A stretch of 5,864 nt of DNA. Source: Planctomycetaceae bacterium. Lineage in GTDB: Bacteria > Planctomycetota > Planctomycetia > Pirellulales > UBA1268. Shown here piece after piece: positions 1-5,864 of this stretch; the first letter of the stretch is position 1; each line of letters begins with the position of its first letter. Location: contig DONH01000225.1 of assembly GCA_003509235.1 (NCBI GenBank), positions 1 to 5,864 on the forward strand. The letters are read 5' to 3'. The position numbers and the translations under genes were made by a program. The notes under the pieces were generated by a model. The model was given only the letters and a program-made list of their open reading frames with translations, did no database searches and was not told where the DNA came from.

Positions 1-595
1 CAAATGACGCTCCATTGCGTCGTTCCCATTGTCCGAAGGGTGGCAAATAGACACGAGTTACTACGCTGGGATTGTCCGCGACAGAAATGCCTCTCCCAGC
101 AGCTTTCGACATATTGAAAATGAGGTCATCCTGCATCATTCGATAGGTGACTCGTCCCGGAATCCCCGCTCGTAACGTTGCAATAAGTAGGCCATGCTCA
201 CTACCTTCCAATCCTGGCGCAGGGAGTTCAACCCGCTTGACAACGTCTGGTGTCCCTCGCTTCGGTCCTTCGAACCACAGTCCATTGTTGCTCTTGCCGA
301 GAGGGCTTCGCATCCGCTTGTCTTGTTCACGCGAGCTTTTTGGATGGCGGTGATACCATTTCCAGTTTTCATCTTCAAAAGTATCAATGCCATTTTTGAT
401 AAGCACACCAGTTCCTGGCAGGAGCACCGGCTTCTTGGTCACAACAGGCTTTGCCGGAGCACTGGCTACCATTTTTGACGGTTCTTCCGCCGCAGGCTGC
501 GCGGTCTTTTCAAAGCCTTGTGTTTCTGAAGAAAAAACAAGTGAGTATCCAGTGACGACCAGGATAGGAAGGACACGTTGAAATAAGTGTGCCAT
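1..595 (-). CDS. Exported protein of unknown function, N-terminal part (3' end outside window)
   Basis: This is an open frame of 198 codons running leftwards off the window, so its C-terminus is missing. ATG at 595-593 is preceded by a good Shine-Dalgarno (AAAGGAG, 7-nt spacer), which fixes the start. Residues 1-27 look like a signal peptide: a short basic start (H3, R7), a hydrophobic stretch LPILVVTGYSLVF, then a small/polar region. A linker rich in Ala, Pro and Lys follows (about 30-60). From about residue 63 the protein becomes compositionally balanced, with a Trp/His-rich segment (WKWYHRHP, 78-85), a basic stretch (SREQDKRMR, 88-96) and WFEGPKRG (107-114). A later segment reads VVTRVYLPPFGQWE. 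I have an impression that this segment pattern recurs in exported planctomycete proteins, but I cannot name a domain or activity. The gene is transcribed divergently from the PDZ gene. Confidence 0.85.
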   Translation of the reverse strand, partial: MAHLFQRVLPILVVTGYSLVFSSETQGFEKTAQPAAEEPSKMVASAPAKPVVTKKPVLLPGTGVLIKNGIDTFEDENWKWYHRHPKSSREQDKRMRSPLGKSNNGLWFEGPKRGTPDVVKRVELPAPGLEGSEHGLLIATLRAGIPGRVTYRMMQDDLIFNMSKAAGRGISVADNPSVVTRVYLPPFGQWERRNGASF

Positions 596-917
596 ATAGA
601 TACTCCTTTGAACGGTGAATTCACGTGCAGAAAAATTGACTGTGACGAAAAAAGGAATCGTCTTGTGTCACTCGATATATGTCGTAAACCTTTAGTAGGC
701 GTCATGCATATCCATATTTACCTGCACAATGCCTCCAGTGGATTCTGCGCTGAAGATGTGTTTTCTTTAAATTACCCAGACTAAAAGATATGGACGTTTC
801 ATGATTATTAGGGGGGACAGGTCTGGTGCCATGCAGAAAAAAACGTCACAAACATATTTTATGAAATAGAGCCAAGAAGCAGACGGCTCATAAACCTTTT
901 AAGTCGTGGGGTAGGGT
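596..917. other. Divergent intergenic region (322 bp)
   Basis: This gap separates two genes transcribed away from each other, so it should hold both promoters. I see no convincing -35/-10 pair on either strand. It contains the ribosome binding site of the leftward gene and the perfect 10-bp palindrome GTGAATTCAC at 615-624, whose last three bases overlap a CACGTG hexamer (622-627). It also has a G-rich 20-mer at 811-830 that stands out from the surrounding AT-rich sequence. Short open frames here, including one of 12 codons starting at 831, have no ribosome binding site or recognisable product. Confidence 0.6.
603..609 (-). promoter_or_regulatory. Ribosome binding site of the left-edge exported protein
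   Basis: The minus strand reads AAAGGAG, 7 nt before ATG 595-593. It supports this ATG as the start and confirms that translation runs leftwards, although the gene is open at the window edge. Confidence 0.75.
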
Positions 918-1892
918 GTGATTTTTCGTTCGCGTCGAGAGCCTGTAGACCGAATTCATGCAATTGTGTTCTATGCGCTGTTTGCAGGCACCGAAGTAGT
1001 TTTCCTGGCATCTGGAGTTGTTGGAAGTCAGCCAGTTTTTGGAGAAGAACAAGCATTTGTTCAAGGGTTTCGCTCACACCACCAACATCATGGTGAGTTG
1101 GCGGGTTCATATGATTCAAAGAAATCACTGAAGCAGTTTGGAGCCGAATTGTCCCGTGTCCCGGAAGTTGTTCGTCATCAGCTGATATTAAGCCACAATG
1201 AAGGCCTTGTGGTGGATAGTGTCCAGAAAGATTCTGCAGCAGATCGTATCGGCCTAAAGCCACATGACATACTTGTTCAATTCGACGAACAATACCTCCT
1301 TTTACCAGAACAGTTTTCTTTGCTCTTGGAATCATACGTGTGGCAAAGACAGGGTGCGAATAATAAGGTTCCAAAAGTGATATTTATTCGTTCTGGAGAA
1401 CGTAGAGCGATATTGCTTACACAAAATTATCAAAAGCAACTACCGGAATCGCAACGCAATGCATCGGTGAGGAGGAATAAAGAAATTCGATCCCAACGCA
1501 TGAATGGCACAAGTGACATCCAATCACTTCAAGTAAACAGGAGTGCAGTCTCTTCAACAGACATGACAAATTGGAATGCAATTTCGGAGCCTGTTGTTCT
1601 TTTGAGAGAGGATGCGGATTGTATAATTCGTTTGACGCATGGTAAGGAGACTCGATTGCAAGTGCATTCGCTGGATGAAAAATGTATCTTTGACGAGCTG
1701 CTCATTTCTCAAGAGGCCCTGCAGGCTGTACCGGAGAGTATTCGAGATAGAGTCAATACAATGCTATGCGTTATTGAATCACATACCAAAGTGATTGATG
1801 AAAATATAAAAAGATCAGATTTTAATGAGGCTCATACAGCACGCTTACCAACTGTAGATTTGATTGAGAAGCAGCCAGCCTTGCGACCCTGA
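918..1892 (+). CDS. Exported or membrane-anchored PDZ-domain protein
   Basis: This is a 324-codon frame starting with GTG at 918; an in-frame TAG at 912 rules out anything further upstream. No clear Shine-Dalgarno is visible, and GTG 966 is an alternative start. The N-terminus has a basic segment (RSRR, 4-7) and a hydrophobic stretch (about 15-36), consistent with a signal peptide or anchor, although Glu26 inside it is unusual. Residues about 82-168 form a PDZ domain: VPEVVRHQL leads into the peptide-groove strand EGLVVDSV (95-102), then DSAADRIGLKPHDILVQFD (105-123) and the helix around PEQFSLLLE. In this family PDZ domains bind C-terminal or internal peptides, but no protease or other catalytic domain is attached. 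The C-terminal half (169-324) is polar, with no recognised domain. Its last 24 codons, counting the stop, overlap the convergent gene on the other strand. The partner is unknown. Confidence 0.8.
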   Translation: MIFRSRREPVDRIHAIVFYALFAGTEVVFLASGVVGSQPVFGEEQAFVQGFRSHHQHHGELAGSYDSKKSLKQFGAELSRVPEVVRHQLILSHNEGLVVDSVQKDSAADRIGLKPHDILVQFDEQYLLLPEQFSLLLESYVWQRQGANNKVPKVIFIRSGERRAILLTQNYQKQLPESQRNASVRRNKEIRSQRMNGTSDIQSLQVNRSAVSSTDMTNWNAISEPVVLLREDADCIIRLTHGKETRLQVHSLDEKCIFDELLISQEALQAVPESIRDRVNTMLCVIESHTKVIDENIKRSDFNEAHTARLPTVDLIEKQPALRP

Positions 1893-2148
1893 GAATATTT
1901 TGTGTGCCGATAACGGCGAGAGCTGTTGCATGAAAATCGCATGCCTCTTTAAGAATTTCATCTCGTTCGTGACTTGAGTTTTCAGAAAAGACAAACACTC
2001 GATAAGAGATATTCAAAGTCCGCAATACGGTCTCCCAAGAAGGAGCAAGTTCGGTAACGGTTCTGCTTGATGCGACAATAAGCAATGGACCGCAAATGTG
2101 CAGCGTTGTGCATTGTTCAGCTAGTGCATCAGAGTCAAAGCATGGCAT
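1822..2148 (-). CDS. Short dehydrogenase-like alpha/beta protein, possibly a truncated iron-ADH/dehydroquinate synthase-type half-domain
   Basis: This frame has 108 codons. ATG 2148-2146 is the only start after an in-frame TAG five codons upstream, and no Shine-Dalgarno is visible. The sequence has a regular strand-helix-strand pattern: PLLIVASS (21-28), helix LAPSWETVLRTL (34-45), YRVFVFSE (49-56), helix ERDEILKEACDF (61-72), ALAVIGTQNILRVARLAAS (76-94) and LVSV (100-103). This order resembles the N-terminal nucleotide-binding half of the iron-containing alcohol dehydrogenase/dehydroquinate synthase superfamily, where a GGGS-type loop, a helix and a V-P-T strand occur at the matching points. 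Here the glycine loop is reduced to IGTQN and the protein stops where the metal-binding half would begin, so an active enzyme is unlikely. It may be a degenerate remnant, a small independent protein, or a chance resemblance. It lies 82 bp downstream of the lipoprotein gene in the same direction. Confidence 0.6.
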   Translation of the reverse strand: MPCFDSDALAEQCTTLHICGPLLIVASSRTVTELAPSWETVLRTLNISYRVFVFSENSSHERDEILKEACDFHATALAVIGTQNILRVARLAASQSNLQLVSVLYEPH

Positions 2149-2230
2149 GAGAACGTATGGTGGCTATTCCACGGCAGGTGAGGAAATGAAGGCACGTTTT
2201 CCTAAGTTTTCCAATGCAGCCAGTGATTCG

Positions 2231-3511
2231 CTACCTTATTATTGAATCCTGAGATAACGCACTTTCGATCGGACGGGCAGTGCGGAGAAAATCAGCTTCA
2301 GGAATTAATGCACAGTTGTTTCCGGATACATGTTCGAGAGTCAATTCGTCGTCCCCGGCCCGCTGGAGCAAGTATTGAGTAGGACTTTTATTGTCACTGG
2401 CGTCAGAAAGCGACTGAAGCAACCAGGCGTTTCCATTACGTTGCCAAGAAAAGTGAGCAGTGCGACCATCTGAGCAAAAAAGCCAAGAGCAAATTTTTCC
2501 GTGCCCAGGATCCCATCCAATGTATTCCGTGGTGGACAAACGATCGGCTTCTTTTTTTGATGTTTCCTCATTTGGTAGGAGGGCTGGTATTCCCATTGCG
2601 AGTCGCTCTTCAGTACCACGCTGTCCAAGTTCCTTTGTAATGAGATGACGGCGAATTAAGAAAGTCTTCTCTTCATTCCACTCGCACTGAAGACTTACTG
2701 TGAGGCCGTCACTGATGTCTTCCCAGAAACCTCGCAACCAATTGAGTTGAAGGAGTCGGTCATGGATTGTTGGTTCGGCCGATGCTGCAGATTCACGAAC
2801 AGATTCCATGAGCCAGCGGTCTTCGTGCCGGACAAGCACTGCAGAAAAACGACTTCGGCGAGGTTCTTGATCGGTGAGAGACATTTTGGACAAGCCGTCA
2901 ACTACAACAACGTCGTCACGAATTGGTCGAATTGAATCGAGTTGGAAACCAATTCGAGCAGTTTCATCACGTGCGAAGAGTTGATCAAATACGTGTTCGA
3001 CAGCTAGTTGTCCGACAATACGATTGCCAGTATCGAGATCAAGGTTTTCACCATCCTTGACCCAGTGAGCTGCTAGTGCGATAGCATCATGACGATTGAA
3101 GGCGTCGAGGTAATTGGCAAAGGTGTTCTGTATATCGGTGGAGACGTATGCAGCCACCGCCCCCTTAATTTTTTTCAGGTTACGGAAGGAATGTTCCTGT
3201 GGGAGCACTGCTGGTATTTCAGCCGAGACTGAAAGGATACCGTTTTTTTCAGCCACTTTTGTGAGCCTATCAATATTAAGATCCGCCACACGAAAAGGCA
3301 GGGCAGGCTTTATCACAACTGGAATTGGTCGAGTGGCTCGATATTTCGTGTGGGGCTCGTCTGGTGTTGTTGAGTCAGCATAAGGGAGTGACTGAGGAAC
3401 CGGCTGATTCACAGAAGGACTGCAACCGAGCAGTATGCTGGACGCGGCAAGCAGATAGGCGAGTGTCCCTTGTCTCCAAAAACCTTCTGGTTCACTGAAA
3501 GCGCGGCTCAT
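2231..3511 (-). CDS. Lipoprotein with SnoaL/NTF2-like domain and C-terminal beta-rich module
   Basis: This 426-residue protein starts at ATG 3511-3509, chosen because AAGGAGGG lies 4 nt upstream. The in-frame ATG at 3541 would add ten residues but has no ribosome binding site. The signal sequence ends in a lipobox (LLGC, Cys30), so the mature protein should be lipid-anchored. The following stretch (about 31-115) is Pro-rich and variable. Residues about 122-240 look like an SnoaL/DUF4440 (NTF2-fold) domain: the start helix YLDAFNRHDAIALAAHWV, then strands ending in FSAVLVRHEDRWLMESVRE. A second module (about 254-375) begins LNWLRGFWED and carries IGWDPGHGKICSWLF (331-345) followed by SDG and a Trp-rich strand. 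I recognise this pair of modules from planctomycete proteins often labelled 'SgcJ/EcaC family', but no enzymatic function is established and I infer none. A charged insert (about 301-328) splits the second module. Confidence 0.88.
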   Translation of the reverse strand: MSRAFSEPEGFWRQGTLAYLLAASSILLGCSPSVNQPVPQSLPYADSTTPDEPHTKYRATRPIPVVIKPALPFRVADLNIDRLTKVAEKNGILSVSAEIPAVLPQEHSFRNLKKIKGAVAAYVSTDIQNTFANYLDAFNRHDAIALAAHWVKDGENLDLDTGNRIVGQLAVEHVFDQLFARDETARIGFQLDSIRPIRDDVVVVDGLSKMSLTDQEPRRSRFSAVLVRHEDRWLMESVRESAASAEPTIHDRLLQLNWLRGFWEDISDGLTVSLQCEWNEEKTFLIRRHLITKELGQRGTEERLAMGIPALLPNEETSKKEADRLSTTEYIGWDPGHGKICSWLFCSDGRTAHFSWQRNGNAWLLQSLSDASDNKSPTQYLLQRAGDDELTLEHVSGNNCALIPEADFLRTARPIESALSQDSIIR

Positions 3512-3515
3512 AAAA

Positions 3516-3523
3516 CCCTCCTT
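3516..3523 (-). promoter_or_regulatory. Ribosome binding site that decides the lipoprotein start
   Basis: The minus strand reads AAGGAGGG followed by TTTT and ATG at 3511-3509. It is the strongest Shine-Dalgarno in the window. It lies inside the longer reading frame that begins at 3541, which argues that translation starts at the inner ATG. Confidence 0.8.
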
Positions 3524-3644
3524 GTACTTAGAGTCACTCATCTATTCACGAAGACACAACACCTGTAATTCTCAGACGGTAACACCATATCCTTAGTGTA
3601 TCCCGTGCGGCCATATTTTTGCCAATGATAAAGAACAGAGTGAT

Positions 3645-5210
3645 TTAGTTACGACCGGTTGTGATGCTCGGAAAGTCATCTGTACGAAAGGGTGTGAGCG
3701 GCAATCCGGGAGCAGAATACATATTGCAGACCGGGTTATCAGCCCATGCATAACGAACAGCCACCGGATTAGAAACCGTTTCACTCCAGACCTCTATCCG
3801 TCCATCAGCAAGTATTCGAGCCTGTGCATCTACGAATGTCTTACTGGAATCAGCAATCGTAAAACCGACGGGTTCACGAACGTCAAAAGGTCTCCACCCG
3901 CTCGCCTTTGGTTCCACATGTGCAAAGGCAAGAGTTAGACGGTTGCCGTTTTTTTGCATCGATTCAAACTGGGGGCTTCGACACCGAATCCCAGGTATGC
4001 TGTATGTTTCAGCAAGTGCCAATCGTGCTAATCGTTTTGCAACATCGATTTTATTTCTTGGATGAATGTCTTTTCCTTCACCAAGATCGATAATCACGGC
4101 TTCACCAGTATTGTCTAACTTTTTCAGAGTCATTGTTTGGGCTTCACGAAGTTCAGCCCACTCACTCTCAGCAGGTTCAGGCTTCTCGTCTCTGAAATCT
4201 GCAAGTTGGACCCAATAAAAAGGGAAGTCGCCAAGCCCCCACTCGTTCCGCCAGGATTCAATCATGAAAGGGAAAAGCTCACGGTACTGAACAGCGCGGC
4301 TCGCATTAGACTCACCCTGATACCAAATCGTACCTTTCATGCCGTAGCCAATGGTCGGCGCGAGCACGCCACAATAGATATTTCCTGGTCGAGAGTTCCC
4401 GGTAAGCAACAAATCTGGATGTCGAGGACGTCTTGGAGGCGATTTTTTTTCAGCCTTTGCTTTTTCAGACGCTTCCTTCCAAAGGCTCATTTTTTTTTCA
4501 TAAACTTTCAGAGCCTTAGGCATCTCGGACTCGGTCTTGGTCCATCGGTCAAGTAATGGCTTGAATTTGTCGTCAGACGACAATAGGTTCCTATCAATCC
4601 AGGCCTCACACGCACTGCCTCCCCACGCGTTATCAATGAGCCCAACCGGAACATCGAGAGTGTGGTGTAGTTGACGTCCGAAGAAGAATCCAACAGCGGA
4701 AAAATCACCAACATTTTCAGGAGAGCAAACGGCCCATTCGCCTTTAAAGTTCCATTGAGGCTCTTGCGTACCCACCTGAGGAACAGAAATGAGTCGAATC
4801 TGTCCCAAGTTTGCGGTCGCTATAGCGAGGTCAGCGTCAGTGGCCTGTCGAACAGGCCATTGCATATTCGATTGCCCAGAGCAGACCCAGACCTCTCCAA
4901 TTAGGACATCTTGAAATGTCTGAGTATTGTTTCCGGCCACCGTCAGAGTGTGAGGACCACCGTATTTCATAATAGTATCGAGCTGTACTGACCAAGCCCC
5001 ATCTTTTTTAGCAACGGTTGCGTGGCTCTGACCAGCTATGGATACAGTAATCTTTTCACCAGGATCGGCCTTACCCCAAATCTTATTTTGAATGCCTTGT
5101 TGCAAAACCATGTGATCGCCAAACAAGTTGTTGAGCGACACATCAGCGAGGAGAGTTTTTGGCGTAAGCAGAAACAGGAGTGAGAGGCTAGCAATACGAC
5201 GCAAATTCAT
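3645..5210 (-). CDS. Secreted sialate O-acetylesterase-like (SASA family) carbohydrate esterase
   Basis: This 521-residue protein starts at ATG 5210-5208, where a clean signal peptide begins: basic residues R4-R5, hydrophobic core IASLSLLFLL, probable cleavage after Ala22. The frame is open 37 codons further upstream to 5321, but that extension looks non-coding and would bury the signal peptide. Residues about 23-100 form a beta-rich N-terminal domain. The SGNH-hydrolase core follows: GEVWVCSGQSNMQW (105-118) with nucleophile Ser114, NAWGGSACEAW (194-204), GTIWYQGESN (293-302), and GKDIHPRNK (379-387) with the likely catalytic Asp381/His383 pair. All these blocks are intact. A Lys/Pro-rich charged insert (about 225-265) precedes the third block and resembles inserts I associate with planctomycete members. 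The family removes acetyl groups from sugars. The true substrate (sialic acid, xylan or another acetylated glycan) cannot be told from sequence. No Shine-Dalgarno is evident. Confidence 0.95.
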   Translation of the reverse strand: MNLRRIASLSLLFLLTPKTLLADVSLNNLFGDHMVLQQGIQNKIWGKADPGEKITVSIAGQSHATVAKKDGAWSVQLDTIMKYGGPHTLTVAGNNTQTFQDVLIGEVWVCSGQSNMQWPVRQATDADLAIATANLGQIRLISVPQVGTQEPQWNFKGEWAVCSPENVGDFSAVGFFFGRQLHHTLDVPVGLIDNAWGGSACEAWIDRNLLSSDDKFKPLLDRWTKTESEMPKALKVYEKKMSLWKEASEKAKAEKKSPPRRPRHPDLLLTGNSRPGNIYCGVLAPTIGYGMKGTIWYQGESNASRAVQYRELFPFMIESWRNEWGLGDFPFYWVQLADFRDEKPEPAESEWAELREAQTMTLKKLDNTGEAVIIDLGEGKDIHPRNKIDVAKRLARLALAETYSIPGIRCRSPQFESMQKNGNRLTLAFAHVEPKASGWRPFDVREPVGFTIADSSKTFVDAQARILADGRIEVWSETVSNPVAVRYAWADNPVCNMYSAPGLPLTPFRTDDFPSITTGRN

Positions 5211-5319
5211 AGTAATTGTTTCTAAAGTGAGTAGATGTGTTGACCACCGTGAAAGCAAGGCGAAGAGACGTCGACATGTCAGAACTGGTACGAACTGAGT
5301 ATGGACAAAAAATTGGAAC

Positions 5320-5339
5320 ATTTGAAAGAATTTGAAAGA
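5320..5339. repeat. Two tandem copies of a 10-bp unit upstream of the esterase gene
   Basis: ATTTGAAAGA occurs twice head to tail (5320-5329 and 5330-5339) in the 201-bp gap between the broken CBS gene and the esterase, about 110 bp upstream of the esterase start. It could be part of a promoter or a binding site, or simply a short duplication. No function is shown. Confidence 0.5.
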
Positions 5340-5411
5340 TATCAGATTTCAGAATGCAAACTACCTGCTGTGAGTAAATGACTCAGATGGGAATTAGATT
5401 ATTGTGCGACA

Positions 5412-5863
5412 CTAAACCCGTCCCTGGATGAAGTTCTCAGCTGCTTGAAAAGCTAATTGACAATCTCCAGCCTTGTAAGCATTGAGATCACCTATTGAGA
5501 TAAGGCCTGCGATGTGTTGATTATGTTCAAGAACTGGGAGTTGACGGATTCGTTCTACCCTCATCAATTCAGCAATCTCATCGAGTTGGGTGTCAATCGT
5601 ACACGTGATCATCTCTTGGATCATAACGGCACCAAACTTGGTGTGCTCAGGCTGTCTTCCTGCAGTAACATTCGGCGGAGGACATCTCTCTCAGTAAAGA
5701 TACTCACAAGTTCATCACCGATATCTGGTGTTTGAACAACCACTAAAGCACCAATATGCTCAGCATTCATGAGGCGAGTTGCGTTGAAAACAGTCGTGTT
5801 TGGTGAGACACTCAAAACACGGCAGCCATTTTTGTTGGCTAAAAGATGTGAAACGGTAGCCAT
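5412..5863 (-). pseudogene. Two-CBS-domain protein, broken by a one-base frameshift
   Basis: ATG 5863-5861 opens a frame with a first CBS domain: VLSVSPNTTVFNATRLM, then HIGALVVV and LVSIFTERDVLRRML. After codon 66 this frame goes wrong and stops at 5621. The missing continuation lies in the next frame from about 5663: AGRQPEHTKFGAVMIQEM, then the second CBS domain with ITCTIDTQLDEIAELM, IRQLPVLE and IAGLISIGDLNAYK, ending in FIQGRV. Adding one base near 5664-5666 restores a continuous protein of about 150 residues, the usual size for stand-alone CBS-pair proteins. Such pairs bind adenine nucleotides or similar ligands and usually act as regulatory modules in the cytoplasm. The break may be a real mutation or a sequence error. 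The ATG is the second-to-last codon position available before the window edge, so the upstream region cannot be inspected, but homologues commonly begin at this point. Confidence 0.85.
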
Positions 5864-5864
5864 T

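Noticed and set aside
641..850. Inverted 7-mers TGTGACG (641-647) and CGTCACA (844-850)
   Set aside because: They are about 200 bp apart, and a 7-bp match at that distance is expected by chance. They do not bound a recognisable element.
831..869. 12-codon open frame after the G-rich 20-mer
   Set aside because: It is very short, Lys/Thr-rich, has no ribosome binding site at a normal distance, and matches nothing known to me.
859..1374. 171-codon open frame on the minus strand
   Set aside because: It lies antisense to the PDZ domain, whose motifs are clear on the plus strand. The minus-strand product has no recognisable domain and no signal or ribosome binding site.
2159..2227. Peptide ESLAALENLGKRAFISSP in another minus-strand frame between the lipoprotein and dehydrogenase-like genes
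   Set aside because: It looks protein-like but is closed by stops on both sides within about 25 codons and has no start codon with a ribosome binding site. It may be chance or a relic, and is too short to call.
2341..2901. Shorter open frames on both strands inside the lipoprotein gene
   Set aside because: They are shadows of the lipoprotein frame, which carries the lipobox, the SnoaL-like domain and the strong ribosome binding site.
3512..3541. Ten-residue longer start for the lipoprotein
   Set aside because: There is no Shine-Dalgarno before 3541, while a strong one sits directly before the ATG at 3511.
5211..5321. 37-codon N-terminal extension of the esterase
   Set aside because: The signal peptide begins at the inner ATG (5210). 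The extension reads like translated upstream DNA, and no ribosome binding site precedes the ATG at 5321.
5371..5385. Inverted repeat TGAGT-aaatg-ACTCA as a terminator of the CBS gene
   Set aside because: The stem is only 5 bp, AT-containing, and has no following T-run on the minus strand. It could be chance.

Overview
The window looks like ordinary chromosomal sequence from a planctomycete (Planctomycetota). That assignment is inferred from the protein types: a secreted sialate O-acetylesterase/SASA-type esterase, an SnoaL-like lipoprotein with a C-terminal module I associate with planctomycetes, a signal-peptide/PDZ protein with an 'R-x-QL' lead-in, and a two-CBS-domain protein that ends in a G-R-V tail. 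GC content is moderate and several genes lack a clear Shine-Dalgarno sequence, which also fits. No search was run, so the taxonomy is provisional. I see no rRNA, tRNA, CRISPR array, complete insertion sequence, phage gene or integrase.

Layout, left to right. (1) 1-595, minus: the N-terminal 198 codons of an exported protein of unknown function, cut by the window edge. (2) 596-917: a divergent intergenic region holding this gene's ribosome binding site, a 10-bp palindrome and a G-rich 20-mer. (3) 918-1892, plus: an exported or membrane-anchored PDZ protein with a long uncharacterised tail. (4) 1822-2148, minus: a short alpha/beta protein resembling the first half of the nucleotide-binding domain of iron-dependent alcohol dehydrogenases or dehydroquinate synthases. 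Its 3' end overlaps that of the PDZ gene by 71 bp. (5) 2231-3511, minus: a lipoprotein with an SnoaL/NTF2-like domain and a second beta-rich module. (6) 3645-5210, minus: the secreted SASA esterase. (7) 5412-5863, minus: a two-CBS-domain protein broken by an apparent one-base deletion.

Genes 4 to 7 all point leftwards, with gaps of 82, 133 and 201 bp. They are co-oriented but not tightly packed, so one operon is possible but not shown. Most products carry export signals (genes 1, 3, 5 and 6), and the esterase points to breakdown of acetylated carbohydrates outside the cytoplasm. I see no functional link that unites the whole set.

I did not find a convincing undescribed system. The best leads are the frameshifted CBS gene, the orphan dehydrogenase-like half-domain and its antisense overlap with the PDZ gene, and the unnamed exported protein at the left edge.
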